The notes: generated by a model from the sequence alone, not told the origin. A stretch of DNA of 48,201 nucleotides from Flavobacteriales bacterium (GCA_004214185.1 SGZG01000007.1:1-48201), one strand, 5' to 3'; counted from the first letter of the stretch, positions 35,537-44,009 are shown. Numbers and translations: made by a program.

Positions 35537-35544
35537 TATGTTTG
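35537..35544 (+). promoter_or_regulatory. -7 promoter element of the ALDH7-type gene
   Basis: TATGTTTG, exact match to TAnnTTTG, 20 bases before the ATG at 35565 in the divergent intergenic region; no clear -33 TTG. Confidence 0.45.
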
Positions 35545-35564
35545 TTGAACTCAATTAAACTGTA

Positions 35565-37103
35565 ATGAAAAACAACATATCACAAATATTAAACAAATTA
35601 GGAATAGAAAATAATCAACATGGATGTTCAAATGGTTCTGATTGGTTTGGATCAGGTGATTCAATTATATCTTATAGTCCAGTAGATGGTTCAAAACTAG
35701 GGAAGGTAAGTACAGGAAATAAAGACGATTACGATAAATTAATTGATAATGCACAAAAAGCATTTATATCATTCAGAAAAATACCTGCTCCTAAAAGAGG
35801 AGAACTTGTACGACAATTAGGTAATAAAATCAGAGATAATAAAGCAGAACTTGGCGAACTAGTTTCACTTGAGATGGGAAAATCTTTACAAGAGGGATTA
35901 GGGGAAGTTCAAGAAATGATTGATATCTGTGATTTTGCAGTTGGACTTTCTAGACAGTTGTATGGGTTAACCATGCACTCTGAAAGACCTAATCATAGAA
36001 TGTACGAACAATACCATCCTTTGGGAATTATTGGTATTATTTCAGCATTTAATTTTCCGGTTGCTGTTTGGAGTTGGAATGTTGCACTTGCTTGGGTATG
36101 TGGGAATGTATGTATATGGAAACCTTCAGAAAAAACACCACTATGTAGTATTGTATGTCAAAAGCTTATAGCGGATGTACTAAGGAAAAACAATATAAGC
36201 AACGGAGTTTCTTGTTTAATTAATGGAGACAGTCAAGTAGGTAAATGGATGTCAGAGGACAAAAGAATTAATCTGCTTTCAGCTACTGGATCAACTAGAA
36301 TGGGTAAAGATGTAGCTCAAAAAGTTGGTGCAAGATTAGGTAAGTCATTGCTTGAACTCGGTGGAAATAATGCGATTATAGTCACTCCAAGTGTGGATAT
36401 TAAACAAGCTGTAATTAATATTGTCTTTGGGGCTGTTGGAACTTGCGGACAAAGATGTACAACAACCAGAAGAATCATTGTTCATGAATCAATTATTTCA
36501 GAAATAAAAAATGAACTAGTAAAAGCATATGCCCAATTAAAAATTGGCAATCCTTTAGATGAAAATAATCATGTCGGTCCTTTAATTGACATTGACGCTG
36601 TTAACCATTACAATTTGGCTCTATCTGAAGTTAAAAAACAGGGTGGAAAATTGATAGTACCTGGTGGAGTATTTGATGGTGAAAATTATGAAAGTGGATG
36701 CTATGTTAAACCTGCAATTGCGGAAATTAATAATGAGGCTCCTGTAGTACAAAAAGAAACCTTTGCTCCTATTTTATACATCATAAAATATGAGGGAGAT
36801 GTTAATAATGCTATAAAAATCATGAATGATGTTAAACAAGGTTTGTCTTCATCAATTATGACTGAAAATCTCAAAGAATCTGAAATATTTCTTTCAGCCT
36901 CAGGAAGTGATTGTGGAATAGCAAATGTTAATATTGGAACTTCAGGTGCAGAAATTGGTGGTGCATTTGGAGGTGAAAAGGATACTGGAGGTGGTAGAGA
37001 AAGTGGATCAGATGCATGGAAAGTATATATGAGACGACAAACAAATACTATTAATTATTCAAATGAATTAACCTTAGCACAAGGAATTAATTTTGATGTA
37101 TAA
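35565..37103 (+). CDS. Aldehyde dehydrogenase, ALDH7/AmaB-like (L-aminoadipate semialdehyde dehydrogenase type)
   Basis: A 512-residue NAD(P)-dependent aldehyde dehydrogenase. Typical motifs: FNFPVAVWSWN and WKPSEKTPL for the cofactor pocket, SLLELGGNN with general base Glu264, and VGTCGQRCTTTRR with nucleophile Cys298. These segments match the ALDH7 (antiquitin / L-piperidine-6-carboxylate dehydrogenase AmaB) branch, which oxidises alpha-aminoadipic semialdehyde in lysine degradation. The role could differ given its divergent Rieske neighbour. A terminator follows. Confidence 0.93.
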   Translation: MKNNISQILNKLGIENNQHGCSNGSDWFGSGDSIISYSPVDGSKLGKVSTGNKDDYDKLIDNAQKAFISFRKIPAPKRGELVRQLGNKIRDNKAELGELVSLEMGKSLQEGLGEVQEMIDICDFAVGLSRQLYGLTMHSERPNHRMYEQYHPLGIIGIISAFNFPVAVWSWNVALAWVCGNVCIWKPSEKTPLCSIVCQKLIADVLRKNNISNGVSCLINGDSQVGKWMSEDKRINLLSATGSTRMGKDVAQKVGARLGKSLLELGGNNAIIVTPSVDIKQAVINIVFGAVGTCGQRCTTTRRIIVHESIISEIKNELVKAYAQLKIGNPLDENNHVGPLIDIDAVNHYNLALSEVKKQGGKLIVPGGVFDGENYESGCYVKPAIAEINNEAPVVQKETFAPILYIIKYEGDVNNAIKIMNDVKQGLSSSIMTENLKESEIFLSASGSDCGIANVNIGTSGAEIGGAFGGEKDTGGGRESGSDAWKVYMRRQTNTINYSNELTLAQGINFDV

Positions 37104-37130
37104 AAAAAGCTCCTTAAAGGAGCTTTTTTT
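37102..37130. terminator. Bidirectional terminator
   Basis: AGCTCCTT pairs with AGGAGCT around a short loop, with A7 before and T7 after, between the convergent ALDH7-type and cupin genes; it can serve both. Confidence 0.85.
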
Positions 37131-37145
37131 AAATTTTTTTGAAAA

Positions 37146-37619
37146 TTATTCAGATAAAACAGCTAAAGGCTTATCTTTTTCTCCAAGCCATGATACAAGA
37201 AAAATAAGATCTTCAGAGCCTTTATTTTCAGATAAGTGCCATGTGTTTGCTACACCTAAAAATGCTTTATCACCTGCTTTATATGTTTCAGATAAAACAA
37301 TTGTTTTTTCATCGCTAGTAGCATCAAGAGTAGTTTCAGTATCATAGTTCACAGTTAATTCACCTTGAACCACATATGCAACTCCAGTGTAAGGATGGTA
37401 ATGCCATGGAGATTTAAAACCTGGCTCCCAAACTTTAACCTGACTTGTTACAGCAGCCTCACCAGTTGGATATGAAAAGACATTTCCTAATGGATCTTGT
37501 GTAGCACTTGTCATTATATCACCATTTTTAAAAAATGAAGAAAATTCAGAGTCTACTTTTTCTGTGTTTTGACAACCGATAAAAGAAAGTGTTATCAATA
37601 GTAAAAATATTTTTTTCAT
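37146..37619 (-). CDS. Cupin-domain lipoprotein
   Basis: A 157-residue lipoprotein (lipobox FIGC, Cys16). The single-domain cupin contains SPWHYHPYTGVAYVVQGELTV, in which the usual Glu of the HxHxxxxE motif is not obvious, and the second motif AFLGVANTWHLSENKG with a His ligand. A metal or small-molecule site is likely but incomplete by the strict consensus. It lies 37 bases after the HMA protein gene and before a terminator, so it may be the last gene of the metal cluster. Function unknown. Confidence 0.8.
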   Translation of the reverse strand: MKKIFLLLITLSFIGCQNTEKVDSEFSSFFKNGDIMTSATQDPLGNVFSYPTGEAAVTSQVKVWEPGFKSPWHYHPYTGVAYVVQGELTVNYDTETTLDATSDEKTIVLSETYKAGDKAFLGVANTWHLSENKGSEDLIFLVSWLGEKDKPLAVLSE

Positions 37620-37656
37620 AATAAATAGATTAATTTGATTATAAATTTAATAAAAT

Positions 37657-38061
37657 TTATTTTTCGGGATTGTACTGACAACACATTGGAAGGTTATCGT
37701 ATGCCTCTTTGTTTAAATCCACCAGCTCAGTTGAGTATCCTGAATTAGCAATTGTGTTGTGAATGGTCATTAATTCAACTAACTGATCATCGTAAACAAG
37801 GTCAATTTGTTTTGTTTCTACATCCCAAACAGCTTTGTGAACTCCGTCAAGAGAAAGGGCGGCAGTTTCAATTGTTTTTTTACACATTTTACAATTTCCT
37901 TTAACACCAAATGTTGTTTCGGTACCCATTAATTCAACAATTGTTTCAGCTTTTTCAGGAATTGAAATTTCGGGTTCATTTTCTAAATTGAAATCTGCAA
38001 TAAAATAACCAATCAAAAGGCCAATTGATACAAAGAATAAAATTTTGATAGTTTGTTTCAT
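37657..38061 (-). CDS. Membrane-anchored heavy-metal-associated (HMA) protein with C-terminal CC motif
   Basis: A 134-residue protein with an N-terminal hydrophobic anchor (about 6-22) and a periplasmic HMA domain (about 48-115). The metal site is C57-KM-C60 in VKGNCKMCKKTIE. The HMA fold continues through LDGVHKAVWDVETKQIDLVYD. The end has Cys127-Cys128 in NLPMCCQYN. It is paralogous to the adjacent 38073 gene, with the same CxMC and final CC motifs. Likely a metal chaperone or relay for copper or a similar ion; metal identity is not readable. Confidence 0.85.
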   Translation of the reverse strand: MKQTIKILFFVSIGLLIGYFIADFNLENEPEISIPEKAETIVELMGTETTFGVKGNCKMCKKTIETAALSLDGVHKAVWDVETKQIDLVYDDQLVELMTIHNTIANSGYSTELVDLNKEAYDNLPMCCQYNPEK

Positions 38062-38072
38062 GTTTTTTTTAT

Positions 38073-38417
38073 TTAATGTGGTTGATTTGTTTTATATCTA
38101 CAACATTCTGGTAGAGAGTTGTAAATTTCTTCGGGGGCTTCATACTTTTCTGTTGAATGGCCCAATAATGATATTTTTTTATGAATATCATCAATTTTAA
38201 TTTTTTTGGAATTATATATAAGAGATATTTTATTTGATAAAACATCCCAATTAGCATATTTAACTCCTTTAATTCTTATAACACCAGTTTCAATTCTTGC
38301 CTTACACATACTACAAACTCCTTGAACTGTAAAAGTTACATTTTCTGATTTTGAACTGTTTTCTTGAGAAAAAACGATAGTAGAAAACAAAAGTGAAAGT
38401 GTAATAATATATTTCAT
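38073..38417 (-). CDS. Secreted heavy-metal-associated (HMA) protein with C-terminal CC motif
   Basis: A 114-residue protein with a signal peptide (cleavage near FSQ, about 17-18). The HMA domain has C35-SM-C38 in VQGVCSMCKARIE, then GVKYANWDVLSNKISLIY and IHKKISLLGHSTE. The end is YNSLPECCRYK with Cys105-Cys106. This matches a Bacteroidota family of small periplasmic HMA proteins with a conserved LPxCC tail. It is 9 bases downstream of the TonB receptor gene and 11 bases upstream of its paralogue, consistent with one transcript. Confidence 0.87.
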   Translation of the reverse strand: MKYIITLSLLFSTIVFSQENSSKSENVTFTVQGVCSMCKARIETGVIRIKGVKYANWDVLSNKISLIYNSKKIKIDDIHKKISLLGHSTEKYEAPEEIYNSLPECCRYKTNQPH

Positions 38418-38426
38418 TGTCTAAAT

Positions 38427-40670
38427 TTATATATTTAATCTTAAACCAAGATAAAAAAGAGATCCGTGGATTGGCGCATACACAATTGAAGTATCAAAAT
38501 CTGTTCCAAAAGGATCTCCTAAAATAGGTTTATCTTGTTTATAACTACCAATATTTTCTCCTCCCAAATATATCTCAAATTTTTCTGAAAATACTTTTGT
38601 TATTTGAGCATGTAATAAGCTGTAAGTAGGTGAATAACCATTTTTTTTAATACTTAATTCATGAAATGGTAATCTTTGTTTTCCAATCCAATTATAGGTT
38701 AAATCAAATTTCCACTGAGCTCCTTTATCATTAAGATTTGTTGAAGTTTCTAAATTTGTAAAAAATCTACTTTTAGGTGTTAAAGGATTTTGAAGTAGAC
38801 CAGATTTATACTGTTTTTTAACGTTGAAATTTTTATAAGTTGATTTCATTAAAAAATTATCTGAAAATTGATATTCTAAATCAATCTGTAGACTTTTTGC
38901 GTAGCTTTTACCCTCTAAATTGTAAAATGAAACTTGTCCTTGAGTTTCCCAATCAACTACGACTTGATTGTCAAAATCAGTAACGTAATAATCAATTGTT
39001 ATATCACCCTCTCTGTTATTAATGTAAAATCCTTGTCTAAAACTAAAACCATAATTAACAGCTTTTTCAGGTTTTAAGCCATAATATAATTCGTTTTCAT
39101 TTGGAAAAAATAATTTTCTTCCCGTAGCAAAAATATTTTGATTTTCAGAAATTACATTAGATGCTTTCCTCCCTGTACCAACAGAAAGTCTTAGTACAGA
39201 TTTTTCAAAAGGTTGATATCTTAAATGTAATCGAGGAGTTAAAAAATTACCCAAGTTGTTATGAAAATCATATCTAATACCAGCAACTAGGCTTATTTTA
39301 TCAAGACTATCATAGCTATACTCAAAAAAACTTCCAAAAGACTTATCAATTCTACTTGAATTAATAAAATTTTCATTAAATATTCTATCAAAATATTCAT
39401 TGTAGTCATCATAAGCAATATTGAAACCAACTTTAATTTTGTTTAGCGTACTTCCAATAATTGAGTTATATATTAAGCTGGAATAAAAACTTTTCTGATT
39501 TAAATCTAAATTTCTTTCACCAAAGAAAGATTTTTGATCATGATTAGAAAAAGCCATTTGAAAACCAAGCGATTGATAAGGAATTTTAGGGTTAACATAG
39601 CCATATTTAAAACTTGAATCAAACCTCTTGGTATGAATTTCTCCTTTCCATGGTTTTCTTAAAGGAAGTTTATTATCATTAATCTCTCCTATTTCTTTTT
39701 TATCGTTCATAAAACGATAACCAAAAAAACCAACAGTACCTTTTGTTGGATTTATATATTGCCATCTGTTGAATAGATTAGTAGCACTTGATAATGGATT
39801 ATCTAAAAAACCATCATTATTACTATCTACTTTATTGTTGTTTTTATTTGCATGTAAATACACACCTGTACTTAACTTATCATTAATAATTTTGTTAGAA
39901 TGAAGATTTACTTCATTTCTTCCCATATTATTTGAATAAACATTTAAATAAAATGGAGAGTCAGAATATGGTTTCCTTAGTTCAACATTAATTTGTCCCG
40001 AGATACTTTCAAAACCGTTTACAACACTTCCAGAACCTTTAGTTATTTGCATACTTTCAACCCATGTACCAGGTATAAAAGACAAACCATATATTTGAGA
40101 GGCACCTCTAATCATTGGGATGTTTTCTTCAGTTATTGACAAGTATGGACTCTCTAAACCTAACATCTTAACTTGTTTTGTTCCAGTTATAGCATTAGAG
40201 TAATTAACGTCAATAGATGGATTAGTTTCAAAACTTTCAGAAATATTGCAACAAGCTGCTTTTAACAATTCTTCACTTGAAACATTAGTAATATTTTGTG
40301 TTTTAAAATATGATTTTTGAATTGTCTTTTGTTTTTTATTAACGACCACCTCATCAAGAACATTTTCTTCTTCAATCATGGTAATATTAATACTAGATTG
40401 ATTGTTGAACTGAATGATTTGATCTCTAAAACCAAGGTATTTGAATAATAATCTTTTGGATGAATCAGAAATAGTAAGTTTATAATTTCCACTATCATCT
40501 GAAAGAGTTCCTAATGAAGTATTTTCCCAAAAAACAGAAACGCCTGAAAGTGGGACTTTACGACCTGAACTGTTCTCATAATAAATAATTCCTTTTACAA
40601 AGTTTTGAGAGTAAGTAACTGAGAAACTAAATAAAAAAAACAAGAATGATAAAAGAATTATTTTTTTCAT
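38427..40670 (-). CDS. TonB-dependent outer-membrane receptor (metal-cluster type)
   Basis: A 747-residue receptor with a signal peptide (about 1-21), an N-terminal carboxypeptidase-regulatory-like beta domain (about 23-100: KGIIYYENSSGRKVPLSGVSVFWENTSLGT), a plug domain with NITNVSSEELLKAACCNISESF (Cys140-Cys141) and IDVNYSNAITGTKQVKMLGLES, GSGSVVNGFESISGQINVELRKP, and a C-terminal beta barrel ending with hydrophobic LFYLGLRLNI. The ligand is not visible. The two downstream HMA genes and the upstream HMA-linked AraC regulator point to a metal or metal complex. Its CC pair lies at the start of the plug, where a metal could be handed over. Confidence 0.93.
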   Translation of the reverse strand: MKKIILLSFLFFLFSFSVTYSQNFVKGIIYYENSSGRKVPLSGVSVFWENTSLGTLSDDSGNYKLTISDSSKRLLFKYLGFRDQIIQFNNQSSINITMIEEENVLDEVVVNKKQKTIQKSYFKTQNITNVSSEELLKAACCNISESFETNPSIDVNYSNAITGTKQVKMLGLESPYLSITEENIPMIRGASQIYGLSFIPGTWVESMQITKGSGSVVNGFESISGQINVELRKPYSDSPFYLNVYSNNMGRNEVNLHSNKIINDKLSTGVYLHANKNNNKVDSNNDGFLDNPLSSATNLFNRWQYINPTKGTVGFFGYRFMNDKKEIGEINDNKLPLRKPWKGEIHTKRFDSSFKYGYVNPKIPYQSLGFQMAFSNHDQKSFFGERNLDLNQKSFYSSLIYNSIIGSTLNKIKVGFNIAYDDYNEYFDRIFNENFINSSRIDKSFGSFFEYSYDSLDKISLVAGIRYDFHNNLGNFLTPRLHLRYQPFEKSVLRLSVGTGRKASNVISENQNIFATGRKLFFPNENELYYGLKPEKAVNYGFSFRQGFYINNREGDITIDYYVTDFDNQVVVDWETQGQVSFYNLEGKSYAKSLQIDLEYQFSDNFLMKSTYKNFNVKKQYKSGLLQNPLTPKSRFFTNLETSTNLNDKGAQWKFDLTYNWIGKQRLPFHELSIKKNGYSPTYSLLHAQITKVFSEKFEIYLGGENIGSYKQDKPILGDPFGTDFDTSIVYAPIHGSLFYLGLRLNI

Positions 40671-40734
40671 AATGCAAATAAAAACATTTTAAAAACAAGA
40701 TTATTTATAAAAAATTAGATAAGGGTTGCAAAAT

Positions 40735-41295
40735 TTAATCATTTAAATTAAGCCCAACTCTTTTAAAGTTATTTTTTTTGTATTTGGATGGTGAGAAACC
40801 AGTTGCTTTTTTAAAATGGTTACTTAAATGAGAAACTGAATTGTAATTTAATTTGTAAGAAATTTCTTTAACTGACAATTCATCATAACTTAAATATTCT
40901 TTAATTTTTTCAATTTTAAGTTTTAAAAAATATTTTTCAATGGATATATTTTCTGAAGATTTAAAAATTTTGCTCAAATGATTGTAACTATAATTAAAAT
41001 TTTTCAACAAAATTGAGGAGATTGAATTATTTTCAAGAATATCATTGCTTATTACATCAATAAGAATAGATTTAATTTTGGAGCAAATTATTTTCTTTTT
41101 ATCTCCAATTAAATCAAATCCAAGTTTTTTGAGTTCAGACTTAAGCTGATAGAGATGAGCATTGTTTTTTATATCCACTAGGTATTCTCCTAATGAGATA
41201 TATTCATATCTCATATTTAAATCATCTAGAACTCTATTTACAGAAAATACACATCTGTCACAAACCATGTTTTTTATGTAAAGGTTTTCTTTCAT
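40735..41295 (-). CDS. AraC family transcriptional regulator with N-terminal HMA-like domain
   Basis: A 186-residue regulator. The N-terminus is KNMVCDRCVFSVNRVL with Cys12 and Cys15 in an MxCxxC-like metal site, and beta segments follow through residue about 62. The C-terminal AraC domain (about 85-180) has two helix-turn-helix parts ending LSNHFKKATGFSPSKYKKN. This reads as a metal-sensing activator that could control the adjacent TonB receptor and HMA genes. Its ATG overlaps the 3' end of the DUF3089 gene by 4 bases, and the TonB receptor starts 64 bases downstream. Confidence 0.88.
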   Translation of the reverse strand: MKENLYIKNMVCDRCVFSVNRVLDDLNMRYEYISLGEYLVDIKNNAHLYQLKSELKKLGFDLIGDKKKIICSKIKSILIDVISNDILENNSISSILLKNFNYSYNHLSKIFKSSENISIEKYFLKLKIEKIKEYLSYDELSVKEISYKLNYNSVSHLSNHFKKATGFSPSKYKKNNFKRVGLNLND

Positions 41296-42344
41296 AATTT
41301 ATTTAAATAAGCTTTAGATCTTTCAATACTATTAACTCGAATATCTTCCCAAAAAAGATTAACATCTGCTTTATGATAGTCTTTTACAGACGACAATAAT
41401 ACAGTTTTTAAAATATCCATTTTTGGAAGCTTCACTAAAATTTTATTGTCAACATTCTCAATTTTTACAGTATTTGGAAAAACTTTTTTATTAAGATATA
41501 AAAAACCCTTGTGATCCAAGTAATCAGAGTTTTTCTGATCATCCCAAGTTATTGGATTTGAACACAACGCATCTTGAAGCCACTCTTTATTAATGGTAAA
41601 ATCTACTTTATTGGTTTTCTTATCAGACATTAGTCTAAAAGTATTCCAAGTAACAAATCCTCCAGTTTGATCTTTGCTATTCATTAATGGAATTGTTGTA
41701 AAATCATCATTGGTAATTTTTGTTCCTATTAAATATGCAGCAACTAATCTATTTTGCAATGGTTTTTTATCGAAAAAATCCTGGAGAAGTCTTTTAGCAT
41801 GACCAGCTCCTTGACTATGACCTGCTATGATTATTGGCCTGTTATTATTAAAATTTTTTAAATACGATCGAAATGCCTCCTTAATATCATTGTAAGCCAT
41901 TTCATAAGCTTGCTCACCACCATTTTTCCAAAAAGAATCTTTGAATACTCTAAAATGTGCTTGCCTGTAGAAAGGCACATATAAATCACCAGTTGAAAAC
42001 CATGCAGAAGCTTGGAATTTTACTGAGGATCCAAGGACATATTTTCTTGTTTCTGAATCGTAAATATCCGCGTTCCAACTGGTATCATTTCTATCTGTTA
42101 AAAGTGTTGGATATATAAAGAACACATCAACAGGAAGATTTTGTTTTTTTTGATTAAAGTCATCGAATATTGAAAGGTCTCCATTTGGATGAACAGCCCA
42201 GGAAATGGTTTTTGTATAATCTGGGGGATCAGAAAGTTTAAAATCTTTAAAAGATTCACTACTATATTCAACAGGTTTGTTACTCTCGGAAAGTAAACCA
42301 CAAGAGTTTAAAAGGATTAATAAAACTAAAAAAATATTTTTCAT
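41292..42344 (-). CDS. DUF3089 alpha/beta-hydrolase lipoprotein
   Basis: A 350-residue lipoprotein (lipobox LLNSC, Cys15). The alpha/beta hydrolase core has VDVFFIYPTLL, then RPIIIAGHSQGAGHAKRLL with nucleophile Ser177, and ends in a DYHKADVNLFWEDIR segment. This matches the DUF3089 family of putative lipases or esterases; substrates are unknown. It overlaps the AraC regulator by 4 bases, so they are likely co-transcribed, but a functional tie to metal handling is unproven. Confidence 0.85.
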   Translation of the reverse strand: MKNIFLVLLILLNSCGLLSESNKPVEYSSESFKDFKLSDPPDYTKTISWAVHPNGDLSIFDDFNQKKQNLPVDVFFIYPTLLTDRNDTSWNADIYDSETRKYVLGSSVKFQASAWFSTGDLYVPFYRQAHFRVFKDSFWKNGGEQAYEMAYNDIKEAFRSYLKNFNNNRPIIIAGHSQGAGHAKRLLQDFFDKKPLQNRLVAAYLIGTKITNDDFTTIPLMNSKDQTGGFVTWNTFRLMSDKKTNKVDFTINKEWLQDALCSNPITWDDQKNSDYLDHKGFLYLNKKVFPNTVKIENVDNKILVKLPKMDILKTVLLSSVKDYHKADVNLFWEDIRVNSIERSKAYLNKL

Positions 42345-42399
42345 CTAATCATAATTAACAAACACTATGCAGAATACTAGTTATAGCTAAAATTATAAA

Positions 42400-43122
42400 T
42401 TATTTTTCTAGTGTGATTGTTCTAATTGATGGGTTAAATTGAGATTTAATAAGATTTCCATCTGAATCAATGAGTTCTAATTTGATTGTTATTTCACCAA
42501 ATGGTAAGCCTTGTATATAGTAAGGAGCCCACTCATCAATTAAAAAAACTGAATCATTTATTGTTGCTCTGACTTTATTTCCAGTTGAGGATATTTCAGT
42601 ATTGACTAAATAAAAATCCAATAATAAGTTCTTTGTATCATTACCTGAATATTTTCCTTTTGGTCTACTGTAAAATAAAAATTGATCAGATAAATTAGTG
42701 TTATTGTTATCGCCGATTTCAGTCAAGATGTATGCATTTTTATTTTTTACTGATTCATGATAAGATCTAGACAAAAAGGCTAAAACCACATCACCATCTT
42801 TAACATCTTTTATAAAATTTTTTGAATAGTGGGCAGAATAAGGACCATTATTTACAATAAAATGGATATGTTGACCTTTTGATGAGTTTGCTAGATTGTA
42901 AGTAAATTCTTTATTTGTTTGTTCTCCAATATTATAATCCTCAACATCAAAATTAAAGGAGTATTCACTACCATCAAATATTGGTTCCTTCAAAGTTAAT
43001 TTTGAAGTTTCATATGATGGAGAACCAACTACTTTGTTAATTGAAATTTTGTTGTTTTTGGTACATGAAAAAAAAGCTGTGAACAAAAACAAAAGACTGA
43101 GTAAATAATATATTTTTTTCAT
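42400..43122 (-). CDS. Unknown lipoprotein with HIH-containing beta region
   Basis: A 240-residue lipoprotein (lipobox FFSC, Cys20). No function is recognised. It contains a beta-rich region with KGQHIHFIVNNGPYSAHYSKNF (about 83-104) holding three His, and a later AFLSRSYHESVKN, plus EWAPYYIQGLPFGE at the C-terminus. The His-rich segment could bind a metal. Proteins of this type occur in Flavobacteria, sometimes annotated as phosphopeptide-binding, a name that I cannot support from sequence. It precedes the DUF3089 gene by 55 bases on the same strand. Confidence 0.75.
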   Translation of the reverse strand: MKKIYYLLSLLFLFTAFFSCTKNNKISINKVVGSPSYETSKLTLKEPIFDGSEYSFNFDVEDYNIGEQTNKEFTYNLANSSKGQHIHFIVNNGPYSAHYSKNFIKDVKDGDVVLAFLSRSYHESVKNKNAYILTEIGDNNNTNLSDQFLFYSRPKGKYSGNDTKNLLLDFYLVNTEISSTGNKVRATINDSVFLIDEWAPYYIQGLPFGEITIKLELIDSDGNLIKSQFNPSIRTITLEK

Positions 43123-43192
43123 TTGTGTAAGGTTATGTATTTAAATTTAAAAAATATGTAACAAAAAATGATCCAAATCATTTTTATTTAAA

Positions 43193-43990
43193 TTACCATT
43201 CTCTTTGTTTATTAGTTTTTTCAAGTTCTAACAAATCTTTTTCTGATATAACCTTGAGGAAAGAAGGGTGTTGCTCTATTGCATATTCAATTTTTTCTAC
43301 TATGCTTTCAACAGACTCAGTTTCATAATCAATATCTAAGGGTTTTTTGATCTCCATTGATTGAAGAATATTTCTTTTTTTAATTCTAATTCCCTTTTTA
43401 TCAAAAGATCGTCTAAAACCATCAATTACTATTGGAATTACAACAGGTTTATATTTTTTGATTATGTGAGCAGTACCTTTTCTAATTGGTTTAAAAGGAG
43501 TTGTAGTACCTTGTGGAAAGGTAATAACCCAACCATCATTTAGAGCAACTCCAATATTACTAATGTCACTCATCTTAACTTGTCTTTGAACATCTTGTCC
43601 TTTTGATCTCCAAGTTCTTTCAATTGATACTGAACCAACATATGCTAAAATTCGGGGTAAAAGGCCAGCTTTCATTGTTTCTTTAGCAGCTACATAGTAT
43701 ATGTTTAATTTGGGCTGCCACAAGTAAGTCATGTTTTTAATAGAGTCTACTCTTCCACTTAGACTTGCGTTGAAAACATGAAACATAGCAGCTACATCTG
43801 CAAAATATGTCTGATGATTTGAAACAAACAAAACATTAGTTTCGGAAAGAGATTTTAAAACGTCAGATCCCTCTATTTTTAATTTATTGAATCTATTAAA
43901 TCTCTGATGAGTAAGAACACCTAAAATACGAATTAACCATTTTTTAATAAGAAGATTATGTCCAAATGGGTTGCGCTTTAAAATATTCAC
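43193..43990 (-). CDS. 1-acyl-sn-glycerol-3-phosphate acyltransferase-like (PlsC family)
   Basis: A 265-residue membrane-associated acyltransferase. Motif I is VSNHQTYFADVAAM; here His and Asp are separated by five residues rather than the four in canonical PlsC (NHX4D). Motif III is FPQGTTTPFKPIRKGTAHI, with Gln in place of the canonical Glu of FPEGT. A hydrophobic stretch lies near the N-terminus. The variation suggests a distinct subfamily; it may acylate lysophosphatidate or another lysolipid. A promoter-like TAnnTTTG box precedes it at 44010-44017. Confidence 0.82.
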   Translation of the reverse strand: MNILKRNPFGHNLLIKKWLIRILGVLTHQRFNRFNKLKIEGSDVLKSLSETNVLFVSNHQTYFADVAAMFHVFNASLSGRVDSIKNMTYLWQPKLNIYYVAAKETMKAGLLPRILAYVGSVSIERTWRSKGQDVQRQVKMSDISNIGVALNDGWVITFPQGTTTPFKPIRKGTAHIIKKYKPVVIPIVIDGFRRSFDKKGIRIKKRNILQSMEIKKPLDIDYETESVESIVEKIEYAIEQHPSFLKVISEKDLLELEKTNKQREW

Positions 43991-44009
43991 TTAATATTTT
44001 TTGGTTTGG

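Noticed and set aside
37093-37347. Frame of 84 codons running from the ALDH stop through the terminator
   Set aside because: Crosses a strong terminator and is antisense to the cupin gene.
38069-38257. Second frame on the minus strand overlapping the HMA gene
   Set aside because: Different frame of the conserved HMA gene, with no motif of its own.
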